A DNA stretch of 64,000 nucleotides from Phycisphaerae bacterium (GTDB lineage: Bacteria; Planctomycetota; Phycisphaerae; Phycisphaerales; UBA1924): contig BQMO01000021.1 in NCBI GenBank assembly GCA_022180725.1, forward strand, positions 1-64,000, given 5' to 3'. Positions 1 to 8,552 of the stretch are shown here, piece by piece. The notes under the pieces are model-generated. The model was given only the letters and a program-made list of their open reading frames with translations. It did not search any database and was not told the origin of the DNA. Both the position numbers and the translations under genes were made by a program. How positions within the stretch are numbered: position 1 is the first letter of the stretch; each line of letters opens with the position of its first letter.

Positions 1-95
1 CCCACGCAGGGGTGGGTTCTACAGCGCTGGTATCGGCGCCTTTGAGCACCCCCCCGGCAAGACAAAGGGGCAGTGGTATCCACAAGTGGGGTTCA

Positions 96-110
96 CCCCC
101 CCCCCCCCCC
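96..110. repeat. C15 homopolymer tract upstream of ftsK
   Basis: Fifteen consecutive C residues lie about 110 bases before the ftsK start, in a region (1-222) where I see no convincing gene. Tracts this long can slip during replication and are also frequent sites of sequencing or assembly error. The sequence does not say which applies here, so the count of 15 should be treated as uncertain. Confidence 0.85.
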
Positions 111-222
111 TGCGTGTCAAGCTCCAGTTCGATCCTGATACGGTTTTTCGAGAACTGTGTACCACAACCATCCCACACAAGTTTCGACCCGCTTGCTGAT
201 TTAGGCCGATAAGTACGGGACT

Positions 223-3042
223 ATGGGCGAATCCAAGCGTGCTACCACCCGCCGCGGCGGGCTGACCGTGGTCCGGGTCTTCACCATTCTGCTGCTCGTG
301 GGGGCGTGGGCGTTCGTGATGGGGAGCCTGATCGGGCATCACCCCGCCGATCCGCCCGGGCACGTGGTGTACCCGGCGAACAACCCCGTGGCGAACTGGT
401 GCGGCCCACTCGGGGCGTACGTGTCGTACACGCTTTTCAAGGCGCTGGGGTTCGGGGCATGGGTGCTGGCCGGGTTGATGGGGCTGGGCTTCCTGTGGGC
501 GGCGGCGGGGCAGGCCGTGCACCAGGTGCTGATCCGGTTGGTTGGGCTGGTGATGCTGGCGTGCGCGGTAGCGGGGCTGCAAGGGTTGATGTTCCCGTCG
601 TCGGGGTCGATGCCGGGACTGCCGGGCGGGCTGGTGGGGACGGTGCTGTCGGGCGAACTGGCGTTGCGGCTGGGGTCGCTGGGCGCCGGGATCGTGCTGC
701 TGATCATGGCGGCGATCGGCGCGGTGGTGGCCATGGACGAGTGGGTCTTCGCGCTGGCGACATGGGGGTGGGCGTTCACGCGGAAGAAGGGGGTTCCGGC
801 GGCGGTGACGGTGGGCTCGGCGGCGGGCGAAGCGGCGCTGGTCGGCGCGGGCGTGGCGGCGAAGGCGAGCGGGAGCCTGATATCGCGGCTTTGGGGGAAG
901 GTGACGGGCCGAGGAACGAAGCCGCGCGTTCGGCTGGATGACCTGGACGATGCGGCGAGCGCCGGGCGGATCGTGAAGGGACGCAAGCCGAAGGCGGACG
1001 TGGAACCCGACGCGGATCGGCTGGGCATCGCGGACCCGGACGAAGAAGCGGCCCTGGTGTCGGCCGAGGCGGAGATTGAATCGAAACCGACGCGGCGGAA
1101 GAAGCCCCTGGTGCCGAGCGACGAGGCGGAGATCGAGCCGGAAGTGGACGAGGAGGTGCCCGGGCCGGCGCAGGTCTACAGCGAGGACGCGCTACGGGAG
1201 AAAATCGCGAAGTTGCCGGTGGTGTTCGGGCAGGCGAACAAGCAGGTGGCGACGGAGGCGGACCTGGCCGAGATGCGGGGCGGGGGCGGGGAGACGCTGG
1301 GCGAGGAGCCGGTGAAGGAGTACAAGTTCCCCGGGCTGGATTTGCTCGAGAACCCGGAGGAGAACTTCAACGCGCGGCTGGAGGAGTACGTGCGAGAGCA
1401 GGCGACGGCGCTGGAGAGCGCGCTGCGGCAGTACCGGATCGACGGGGAGGTGGTCGGGATCGAGTCCGGACCGGTGATCACGCTGTTCGACGTGCGACTG
1501 GCGCCGGGGACGAAAGTGGCGGCGTTGTCGGCGGTGTCGAGCGACATCGCGCGGGCGTTGAAGGCGGTGAACATCCGCATCGTGGCGAACCAGGTGGGCA
1601 AGGACACGGTGGGGATCGAGGTGCCGAACACGACGAAGGAGAAAGTGCGGCTGAAGGAGTTGATGGGAACAGGGGAAAAGTACGCGCACATGAAGCTGCC
1701 GACGTTCCTGGGCAAGGACGCGAGCGGGGAGCCGCTGATCGAGGACCTGACGAAGATGCCCCACATGCTGATCGCCGGGACGACCGGGAGCGGCAAGAGC
1801 GTGTGCATGAACACGATCATCATGGGGTTCCTGTACACGAAGAAGCCGAGCGAACTGAAGATGGTGCTGGTGGACCCGAAGATGGTGGAGATGAGCCAGT
1901 TCAAGGACATCCCGCACCTGATGTGCCCGGTCGTGACGGAGATGAGCAAGGCCGCGGCGATCCTGGAATGGGCGACGACGAAGATGGACGAGCGGTACGA
2001 ACTGCTGGCCGAGGCGGGGTGCCGGGACATCGCGGCGTTCAACGACCTGCCGTGGGAGGAACTGAAGGACCGGATGAAGCCGCAGACGCCGGAGGAAGAG
2101 GCGCGAATTCCGCGGAAACTGCCCTACATGGTGTTTATCATCGACGAGTTGGCGGACCTGATGATGACGAACAAGGAGGTGGAGGGGCACATCATCCGCA
2201 TCGCGCAGAAGGCCCGCGCGGTGGGGATTCACCTGATCCTGGCGACGCAGCGGCCGCAGGCGAACGTGGTGACGGGGCTGATCAAGAGCAACATGCCCTG
2301 CCGGATTGCCTTCAAGGTGGCCAGCGGCATGGACAGCCGCATCGTGCTGGACCAGAAGGGGGGCGAGTTGCTGCTGGGGCACGGCGACATGCTGTTCCTC
2401 TCGCCGCGGTCGAGCAAACTAAGCCGGGCACAGGGGACGCTGGTGGACGACCTGGAAATTCGCCGCGTGGTGAAGTTCATGCGCGACGTAGCCGGGCCGA
2501 GTTTCGAGCGGTCGCTGCTCCAGATTCGCGCGGGCGGGGGCGAAGGCTCGGGCCTGTCGAACCTGTCGGACGAGGAGCGGCTGCTTCAAAGCCAGAACAA
2601 CTCGTCGGCGAGTCTCGCCGCGGCGCAGGAAGACCCGCTCTTCCCCCGCGCGGTAGAGATCGTGCTGGAAACGAAGCGCGGGAGCGTGTCGCTGCTCCAG
2701 CGGCGCCTGGCCATCGGGTACACGCGCGCCAGCCGCCTGATCGACCTCATGGGCATCGCGGGGATCATCTCGGACCACAAGGGGAGCGTGGCGCGGGACG
2801 TGCTGATCACGCTCGACGACTGGACGCGGATGAAGCACCTGGCCGGGGAAGAGGCGAAAGCGAAAGGCATCGCCACGGTGTTCAACGGCGATGCGCCGGC
2901 GACACACCCATCAGGCGGGGATGCGCCGCCGTTCGAGCCTGACGGCGCGGACGGCCCCGTGTCGGCGTCGCTCACGTCGGAGGATGACCGCTTCGACGAC
3001 GCGTTCACCGACGACGAAGAGGGCGAGAGCCGGGCGGCGTAG
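223..3042 (+). CDS. ftsK: DNA translocase FtsK/SpoIIIE
   Basis: Membrane-anchored, ATP-driven DNA pump that moves chromosome ends across the division septum and helps dimer resolution. The 939-residue protein has an N-terminal region with about four membrane segments (roughly residues 10-180). A charged, low-complexity linker follows to about residue 310. The motor then has Walker A GTTGSGKS near residue 519 and Walker B FIIDELADLM near 637. The C-terminus (about 804-865) matches the winged-helix gamma domain that reads polar DNA motifs, and a short acidic tail follows. Length and domain order are normal for the family. The start is the ATG at 223; the Shine-Dalgarno is weak. It stands alone, with a C15 tract upstream and exported-protein genes downstream. 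Confidence 0.96.
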   Translation: MGESKRATTRRGGLTVVRVFTILLLVGAWAFVMGSLIGHHPADPPGHVVYPANNPVANWCGPLGAYVSYTLFKALGFGAWVLAGLMGLGFLWAAAGQAVHQVLIRLVGLVMLACAVAGLQGLMFPSSGSMPGLPGGLVGTVLSGELALRLGSLGAGIVLLIMAAIGAVVAMDEWVFALATWGWAFTRKKGVPAAVTVGSAAGEAALVGAGVAAKASGSLISRLWGKVTGRGTKPRVRLDDLDDAASAGRIVKGRKPKADVEPDADRLGIADPDEEAALVSAEAEIESKPTRRKKPLVPSDEAEIEPEVDEEVPGPAQVYSEDALREKIAKLPVVFGQANKQVATEADLAEMRGGGGETLGEEPVKEYKFPGLDLLENPEENFNARLEEYVREQATALESALRQYRIDGEVVGIESGPVITLFDVRLAPGTKVAALSAVSSDIARALKAVNIRIVANQVGKDTVGIEVPNTTKEKVRLKELMGTGEKYAHMKLPTFLGKDASGEPLIEDLTKMPHMLIAGTTGSGKSVCMNTIIMGFLYTKKPSELKMVLVDPKMVEMSQFKDIPHLMCPVVTEMSKAAAILEWATTKMDERYELLAEAGCRDIAAFNDLPWEELKDRMKPQTPEEEARIPRKLPYMVFIIDELADLMMTNKEVEGHIIRIAQKARAVGIHLILATQRPQANVVTGLIKSNMPCRIAFKVASGMDSRIVLDQKGGELLLGHGDMLFLSPRSSKLSRAQGTLVDDLEIRRVVKFMRDVAGPSFERSLLQIRAGGGEGSGLSNLSDEERLLQSQNNSSASLAAAQEDPLFPRAVEIVLETKRGSVSLLQRRLAIGYTRASRLIDLMGIAGIISDHKGSVARDVLITLDDWTRMKHLAGEEAKAKGIATVFNGDAPATHPSGGDAPPFEPDGADGPVSASLTSEDDRFDDAFTDDEEGESRAA

Positions 3043-3191
3043 TCCGCTCGACCTGCGGACCTGCGTCCGGCAAACCGTGTTCCCTGCGTCCCCGGCCGCG
3101 CGTGCACGGTTTCCTCAATGCCGACCTCCCCGGCGAAGTTATTCTTCGAGTTTCACTGGCACCCCGGCCCCGCGTGGTGCATAGTTACGGC

Positions 3192-4463
3192 ATGAACGCC
3201 TCGGCGGGCAGCGCGGCCGCACGCACGGTTCTCGGGCCGGGGGGTCCGCGGCCAGACGCGGGCTCCAGGGGTGCCGGGGTGAGATGGCCCGGCCGTTTCA
3301 CCTGGGCGATAGGGATCGCCGCACTCGCCACGCCGACCGCCCTCGCCCAACCCACCTTCGACCCGCTCTCCGGCCTCGAGTTCATCCGAATCACCCATCC
3401 CAACAACCCGGCCTACTCGGGGTTTGATCCCTTCGGCTACACCACCGGGCGCGGCAGCGTGGGGTACGAGTACTTCATGGCCCGCACGGAGGTCTCGACC
3501 GGGCAGTGGTTGGAGTTTTTCAATACGTTCCTGACGCGCGAGCAGCAGGTGCCGTGGCTTCGGGCCCCGCTCGACTGGGGTGCCGAGGTCGATCCCACCT
3601 ACACCGGCCCGGGCACGCGCCACCGCCTGCGCTCGATCCCCGACGCGGCCAACGTCGGGGCGTACGCCGTCACCTGGCGCACCGCCGCGATGTATTGCAA
3701 CTGGCTCCACAACGGCAAGGGCAGCGACCTCGCCAGCATCCAGAGCGGCGCGTACGACGTGAGTTCCTTCACCAACCTGCCCGACGGGCAGTGGACGGAT
3801 CAACTCACGCGCAGCGCGGGGGCGCGATATTGGATTCCGAGTTTGGACGAGTGGTTGAAGGCCGCGCACTGGGACCCGAGCAACCCGAGCAACAACGGCT
3901 GGTGGACATACGCGAACGGGAGCGAATCGCCCGCGACGTACGGCCCCCCGCCGAGTTTCGGCGGCGACGGCACGGGCCAGGCCAACGCGGGGTTCAGCCT
4001 CCCGAACTTCGCGCACTACGACATCCCGCTGGGGAGTTACCCGCTGACCCCGAGCATCTGGGGATTGCAGGACCTCATGGGCATGGGGAATGAACTGACT
4101 GAAGGCGTCCTGCACATCAACAACCAGATGTTCAGGGCTACACGAGGCTCATCGGCTGGGGGCGTCGCCAGCGATCGGGTAACGTCGGTTGGCTCGGTTT
4201 TTCCGTATTCTCAGGCGGGCGACTTCAACCTTCGCATCGCTTCTGTGGTACCATGTCCGAGTTCCGGTGTTCTTGTGTTCGGCTCCCTGTGTGTTTTCCT
4301 CGGGGCAACTCGAAAAAGGAGAACGTCACATGCGGTTCAACATCATAGTTCGGATGCTGATGGGGGGGGGGCGCAGTTCTTGTTAGTGCTGCGAGCACGC
4401 TCGCACAGACCGTCACGGTCGAGAAGAGCACGATCGGTTGCGACGCAAACCGCTGGACGGTAG
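3192..4463 (+). CDS. Exported SUMF1/FGE-domain protein with PEP-CTERM-like end
   Basis: Probably an exported or surface protein carrying a formylglycine-generating-enzyme-type (SUMF1) fold, a fold that bacteria often use without the sulfatase-activating chemistry. The N-terminus has a long signal peptide ending near ALAQ (about residue 53). The SUMF1 fold shows in MARTEVSTGQW (about residue 96), WIPSLDEWLKAA and GLQDLMGMGNELTEG. The last conserved part, PCPSSGVLVFGS followed by a hydrophobic stretch and RKRR, resembles a PEP-CTERM sorting tail. The frame does not stop there but runs about 40 low-complexity residues further, 134 bases into the next gene. That may mean a lost stop or a frameshift near 4310-4330. 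The ATG at 3192 is preferred over an upstream GTG at 3102 because the signal peptide follows it. Catalytic FGE cysteines are not evident. Confidence 0.75.
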   Translation: MNASAGSAAARTVLGPGGPRPDAGSRGAGVRWPGRFTWAIGIAALATPTALAQPTFDPLSGLEFIRITHPNNPAYSGFDPFGYTTGRGSVGYEYFMARTEVSTGQWLEFFNTFLTREQQVPWLRAPLDWGAEVDPTYTGPGTRHRLRSIPDAANVGAYAVTWRTAAMYCNWLHNGKGSDLASIQSGAYDVSSFTNLPDGQWTDQLTRSAGARYWIPSLDEWLKAAHWDPSNPSNNGWWTYANGSESPATYGPPPSFGGDGTGQANAGFSLPNFAHYDIPLGSYPLTPSIWGLQDLMGMGNELTEGVLHINNQMFRATRGSSAGGVASDRVTSVGSVFPYSQAGDFNLRIASVVPCPSSGVLVFGSLCVFLGATRKRRTSHAVQHHSSDADGGGAQFLLVLRARSHRPSRSRRARSVATQTAGR

Positions 4464-5020
4464 TGACGGACAACATCGCCTCGGGCGACCCGATCAACAT
4501 CACCGACATCGACAACACATGGACGGCCATCCGCGTCCGAAGTACATCGAGCACAAATCCAGCCAGCATCGGCCGGATCACGCTGACTACCGGCGAACCC
4601 AGAAACGCTCCGTTTGAGGTGTTGGTTACGGGCGACTACTGCCGAATTGAGTTTCCAATTCTTCAGCCTTCGAATGCTGGCACAACCTGGTCCGGCCTGA
4701 CCTTCGGCGAGAACTCCGACTCCCTGCGCAACAACACGCGACTCGTCGCGGCGATCTCCGGGAACCTCACCGGCTCCGTCGCCTGCGGCAGTGTCTACCG
4801 CCTGCAACTCGGCGGCGACGTCCAGCCGCCCGCGTGCGACCCCGATGTGAACTGCGACGGGGCGGCCAACGGGATCGATGTGGAGATCATCGAAGCGGTG
4901 GTCTAGGGCGACCTGACGGACTTCTGCGCGGCGAGCGCGGATATGAACCACGACGGGGCGGTGAACGGGCTGGACATCGCGTGGGTCGAGTCCGGCGTGG
5001 CCGGGGTGTGCGAGCCGTAG
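4330..5020 (+). pseudogene. Exported dockerin-like protein, frameshifted and amber-interrupted
   Basis: A good Shine-Dalgarno (AAAAGGAGAA) precedes ATG 4330, which opens a signal peptide (MRFNIIVRMLMGGG). The frame is then lost at a run of ten G (4362-4371). With one G fewer it would continue GAVLVSAASTLAQ, a classic signal-peptide end, into about 170 residues of exported protein. The C-terminus holds two EF-hand-like, dockerin-type repeats (DVNCDGAANGID and DMNHDGAVNGLD). Between them is an in-frame TAG at 4904-4906, exactly where related planctomycete repeats usually read GGD. The true end would be TAG 5018-5020. As written only 18 residues are translated from the proper start. It is either a decayed gene, a phase-variable gene, or sequencing error at the G-run plus one nonsense change. 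A CAG-to-TAG transition would explain the amber. The body has no domain I recognise. Confidence 0.7.
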
Positions 5021-5151
5021 CCCATCCCACCCACGTGCCGTGGCTGTTCAAGGACGCCTGAAACGCGAGGGGGGTTCGTGCGAACAATGGGCGATGGGGC
5101 GGCGGCCCGGGCGGGAGTGCCCGGGGTTGGCCCTGTGACGAAAGGGAACTC

Positions 5152-6879
5152 ATGCGCACGCGTCTCTCGGCGGTTGGGGTGTTCGCACTTGTGGTGGCCG
5201 GTCAGGCCCTGGCCCAGCCGGCGGTGCTGGATCGGGTGCCCGCGGGGTCGGCGCTGATCGTGGTGACGCGGGACATGCAGAAGGCGAGTGAGCGGGCCAA
5301 GCCGCTGACGGCGCTGCTGGGCGGGCGGGCGGACATGCCCGGGGGCGAACTGCTGAAGGCGGCGGAGCGGCTGATGGCGCTGCCGGGGGTGAAGAAGGAC
5401 GGGTCGCTGGCGATGGTGATGCCGACGGCGCCGTCGGAAGATGACCTGGAAGACGCGCCCGAGCCGTCGATCCTCGTGCTGGCGCCGGTGACGGACTACG
5501 CCGCGTTCGCGGCGGCGCTGGGCGGCACGGCGACGGGCCTCAGCGAGGTGGTGATCGAGGGCCAGCCGGTGTGCGTGCGCGATCTGGGGAACGGCGTGGC
5601 GCTGCTGGGTGGGCCGCGAGGGGCGGTCGAGGGGTTCAAGGCCGATGGCGGGAACCTTGCGGCGCACAAGGCGCGGCTGGGGACGGCGGGGCGGAAGGTC
5701 GCCGACGAGTCGGACGTGGTGATCATCGCGGATGCACAGGCGTACAAGCAGCAGATCGAATCGGGCGAGGCGGACTTTGGCGTCGGGCGCGGGATGGGCG
5801 GCGTGGGGGCGCTTGCGGGGCAGATCGAAGGCCCCGGGGCGGCGATCACCAACCTGCGGAAGGCGCTCGCGCGGGACGGCCGCGTGGCGGTCGTCGGGAT
5901 GACGGGATCGGAGGCGGGGTACGCGCTGGACATCGCGGGCGTCTTCGCGGAAGGTTCGGAGTCGGCGAAGATGTTCGAGAAGAACGGGGACTCGGCGGGG
6001 CTGATGGCGAGGTTGCCGTCGCAGCCGTTCTACCTCGCCGGGGCGTTCGACATGAGCGCACCCGGGGTGCGGTCGCTGATGTCGCAGGACGAGCCGGCGA
6101 AGGGCGAGGGCGAGGCGGTGCCGACGGCGTTCGACGCGTTGAGCGGGGCGATGAAGAAGGCGGACGGAATGGCGGTGGTGATCGGGGCGAACAAGGCCGG
6201 CCCGCTCGCGGGGATTTTCCTGAACACCGTGGCGTTTATCTCGACGAAGGAATCGAAGTCGATGCTGGGGGCGATCCGCGAGAACGGCGAGAAGATGAAG
6301 GAGACGACGCTCGGGGGCACGAAGGTGAAGGTGGACTACAAGAAGGACGTGGCCGAGGCGTCGGGCGTGAAGTTCGACGCGTGGGCGACGACGATCGTGC
6401 CCGATCCGAATGATCCCAACGCGTTCATGGCGGGGATGATGATGCAGACGCTGTTCGGGCAGAGCCGCGGATTCGGGCAGATGGCGGCGGCGACGGAGGG
6501 CGGGCTGATCATGACGATGAGCCAGAATACGCCGCTGATGAGCAGCGCGATCGAGGCGGCCAAGAGCGGGAAGGGCATGGGTGACGACGCGGGGCTGGCG
6601 GTGGTCCGGGCAAACCTGCCTGCATCGCGGAGCATGGAAATGTACCTGGGGACGCAGACGATCATGGACGCGGCGATCCCGATGCTCGAGGACTACCTGG
6701 GCGAGGAGATCGCGGTGCCGAAGAACATCCCACCGGTGGGCATGGCCGGGTCCATGGAAGGCGGGGCGATGACGATGCGGCTGTTCGTGCCCATGGGCGT
6801 AGTGCGGGCGGCGGAAGCGATGATGAAAGCGATGAAGGCGGCGGAGGACGCGTTCGAGCCGATGAACGGCGGGACGTGA
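5152..6879 (+). CDS. Exported protein of unknown function (DUF3352-like)
   Basis: A 575-residue exported protein. It begins with a clear signal peptide (MRTRLSAVGVFALVVAGQALAQ, cleavage near residue 22) behind a strong Shine-Dalgarno (AAAGGGA). The start of the mature part, LDRVPAGSALIVVTRDMQ, resembles the opening of planctomycete and cyanobacterial DUF3352-type proteins, whose role is unknown. The rest is alanine-, glycine- and methionine-rich and looks like a globular alpha/beta secreted protein. It has no catalytic motif, no membrane anchor and no PEP-CTERM tail that I can see. It is transcribed alone and converges on the aminotransferase gene downstream. The family call is by general appearance only. 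Confidence 0.75.
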   Translation: MRTRLSAVGVFALVVAGQALAQPAVLDRVPAGSALIVVTRDMQKASERAKPLTALLGGRADMPGGELLKAAERLMALPGVKKDGSLAMVMPTAPSEDDLEDAPEPSILVLAPVTDYAAFAAALGGTATGLSEVVIEGQPVCVRDLGNGVALLGGPRGAVEGFKADGGNLAAHKARLGTAGRKVADESDVVIIADAQAYKQQIESGEADFGVGRGMGGVGALAGQIEGPGAAITNLRKALARDGRVAVVGMTGSEAGYALDIAGVFAEGSESAKMFEKNGDSAGLMARLPSQPFYLAGAFDMSAPGVRSLMSQDEPAKGEGEAVPTAFDALSGAMKKADGMAVVIGANKAGPLAGIFLNTVAFISTKESKSMLGAIRENGEKMKETTLGGTKVKVDYKKDVAEASGVKFDAWATTIVPDPNDPNAFMAGMMMQTLFGQSRGFGQMAAATEGGLIMTMSQNTPLMSSAIEAAKSGKGMGDDAGLAVVRANLPASRSMEMYLGTQTIMDAAIPMLEDYLGEEIAVPKNIPPVGMAGSMEGGAMTMRLFVPMGVVRAAEAMMKAMKAAEDAFEPMNGGT

Positions 6880-6992
6880 GCAGGGCGTGCGCCGCCGACG
6901 GCTTCAAGGTTGATATTTCTCGCGTAGGGGAAGATAAACCCCCTCCGGCTCGACGACTCGCCTCCTCCCCCATGGAGGGAGGATGACGGGAC

Positions 6993-8456
6993 CTATCCCA
7001 CGCGCGCGAGGCCGCGTTCGAGACAGGCAAAGACGCGTGGCCAATCGCTCTCGTTGAAGACGGGGAGCGGCGGCAGCATGCGGAGGTGGAACGGCCCGTG
7101 GCCGCAGTAAAAGAGGATGAGGCCCTCGTCGAAGCAGGCCTTGCAGGCGTCGTTGATCTTCTTCTTATCGCCGCCAAAGGGGGCCAGGCGCATCATGCCG
7201 CCAACGCCGCCGACGAGATGATCCCCCCCACCGCCGAGGGTGGGGATGGGAGGGAACCAGTTGGGGTGCTTGGCGATGAGGGCCTTGGCGTGGGCGCGGA
7301 AGGCGGCGTGGTGGCGTGCGAAGAGGCCGTCGTCGCCGTAGTAGGCGCCGTCGCGGAGGCGCTCGATGACGCGCTGCCCGACACGGAAGGAGACGCCCTC
7401 GCCTGTGAACGTACCGGAGAGCAGGCCGGCCTTGGGGTTGTACTCCTCGGTGTAGAGCGTGGCGCAGGCCTGGGTCATCTTGCCGACGCACATCACGTCG
7501 ACGTACTGGCCGAGGTTGAAGAGGTCGTAGGCAAACATGTGGTTGGTTCGCCCGAAGGTCTGGATTTCATCGTCCCAGACGGCGATGCGGTTGGCCTTGC
7601 AGACATCCATGAGGGCCTTGAAGAAGTCGCGGTCGCCGACGCGGAAGCCGCCCTCGCCCTGCACGAGTTCGAAGATGAAGCAGGCGTGCTGGCGCGGGTA
7701 GCGGTGGATGAGACGATCGAGGGTGGCGACGGCGTGGTCGATAAAGCGGGACTTGCCGCCCATGGCGGCGGCGGCGGTTTCGTCCCAGAAGGGCATGTAA
7801 TCGACCAGGGCGTTGAGGGGGAGGAGTTGACGGTAGTCGGCGGTGTCGCCGATCTGAGCCATGGTGGTGCTGCGGCCCATGAAGCAGTCGTCGAAGGCGA
7901 TGACGCGCGGGGCGGGCGCGTTCTTCTGGAAGCAGACCTTGAGGGCGTTCTCGTTGGCCATGGCGCCGCTGGTGGCGAGGTAGGCGTAGCGGAGATTGCT
8001 GCCTTTTTTGGCTTCGACGAGGAGAGTCTCGGCGAACTCGTAGGCGGCGAAGTTGGAGGAGAGGTTGCCGTGCTTGACGACGTCGTCGAGACCGGCTTCG
8101 AGGGCGGCGCGGGTCAGGTCGGGGTCGGAGTGCCCGAAGAAGTTGACCCCGATACCGCAGATCATGTCCCATTTGACGGAGCCGTCGGCGAGTTCAACGA
8201 GCGCGCCGCGGCCGAGGCCCGAGCCCAGGTAGGGGTAGAGCAGGGCGCGGCCTCGCACGGCGGCGGCGCGGGCCATGAGGGACTCGTACGACTCCTTCAG
8301 GCCGGGGTTGGGCGGGCGCTCGCCGGTGAGCGAGGCGGAGGCAGACTGGACCTGGGCGACGATGGCGTCGAGTGCGGCGCGGACGGCTGGGCTCGCGTGG
8401 AGTTGCGAACCGGCGGTGGTTGAGGGCGCGGCGGCGGGTTGAGCGGTCATGGTCAT
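6993..8456 (-). CDS. Class-III PLP-dependent aminotransferase
   Basis: Cytosolic fold-type I aminotransferase that moves an amino group between an amino acid or diamine and a keto acid. Visible landmarks are FELVQGEGGF, the DDEIQTFGRT stretch that holds the PLP-binding aspartate, and VGKMTQACAT with the Schiff-base lysine. The C-terminal substrate domain ends in LRMLPPLPVF. At about 487 residues it is near the length of lysine 6-, acetylornithine- and 4-aminobutyrate-type enzymes; the substrate cannot be read from sequence. I chose the ATG at 8456 because GGAG lies 5 bases upstream; an in-frame ATG at 8492 lacks such a site. It follows an M20 peptidase and an M48 protease gene on the same strand, so amino acid or peptide catabolism is a reasonable guess. 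Confidence 0.85.
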   Translation of the reverse strand: MTMTAQPAAAPSTTAGSQLHASPAVRAALDAIVAQVQSASASLTGERPPNPGLKESYESLMARAAAVRGRALLYPYLGSGLGRGALVELADGSVKWDMICGIGVNFFGHSDPDLTRAALEAGLDDVVKHGNLSSNFAAYEFAETLLVEAKKGSNLRYAYLATSGAMANENALKVCFQKNAPAPRVIAFDDCFMGRSTTMAQIGDTADYRQLLPLNALVDYMPFWDETAAAAMGGKSRFIDHAVATLDRLIHRYPRQHACFIFELVQGEGGFRVGDRDFFKALMDVCKANRIAVWDDEIQTFGRTNHMFAYDLFNLGQYVDVMCVGKMTQACATLYTEEYNPKAGLLSGTFTGEGVSFRVGQRVIERLRDGAYYGDDGLFARHHAAFRAHAKALIAKHPNWFPPIPTLGGGGDHLVGGVGGMMRLAPFGGDKKKINDACKACFDEGLILFYCGHGPFHLRMLPPLPVFNESDWPRVFACLERGLARVG

Positions 8457-8552
8457 GCGGTCTCCGTGTTCATCGGCTGCGGCGTCGATCAACTGTAGAT
8501 GGTGGTTGCGCCCGCATGGTGGGCGCGCATATTGATGCAGCGTGGCGAGAGG

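Noticed and set aside
111..140. A tRNA-like T-arm sequence (GTTCGATCC) near the start of the window
   Set aside because: Surrounding bases do not pair into a T stem or cloverleaf and no anticodon arm is found.
4904..4906. Amber codon as a pyrrolysine or programmed read-through site
   Set aside because: No PylT, PylS or read-through element is visible and the gene already has a frameshift; a mutation or error is simpler.
6905..6985. Inverted repeats between the convergent exported-protein and aminotransferase genes as a terminator
   Set aside because: The stems (AGGGG/CCCCT and CCTCC/GGAGG) are imperfect and have no following T tract.
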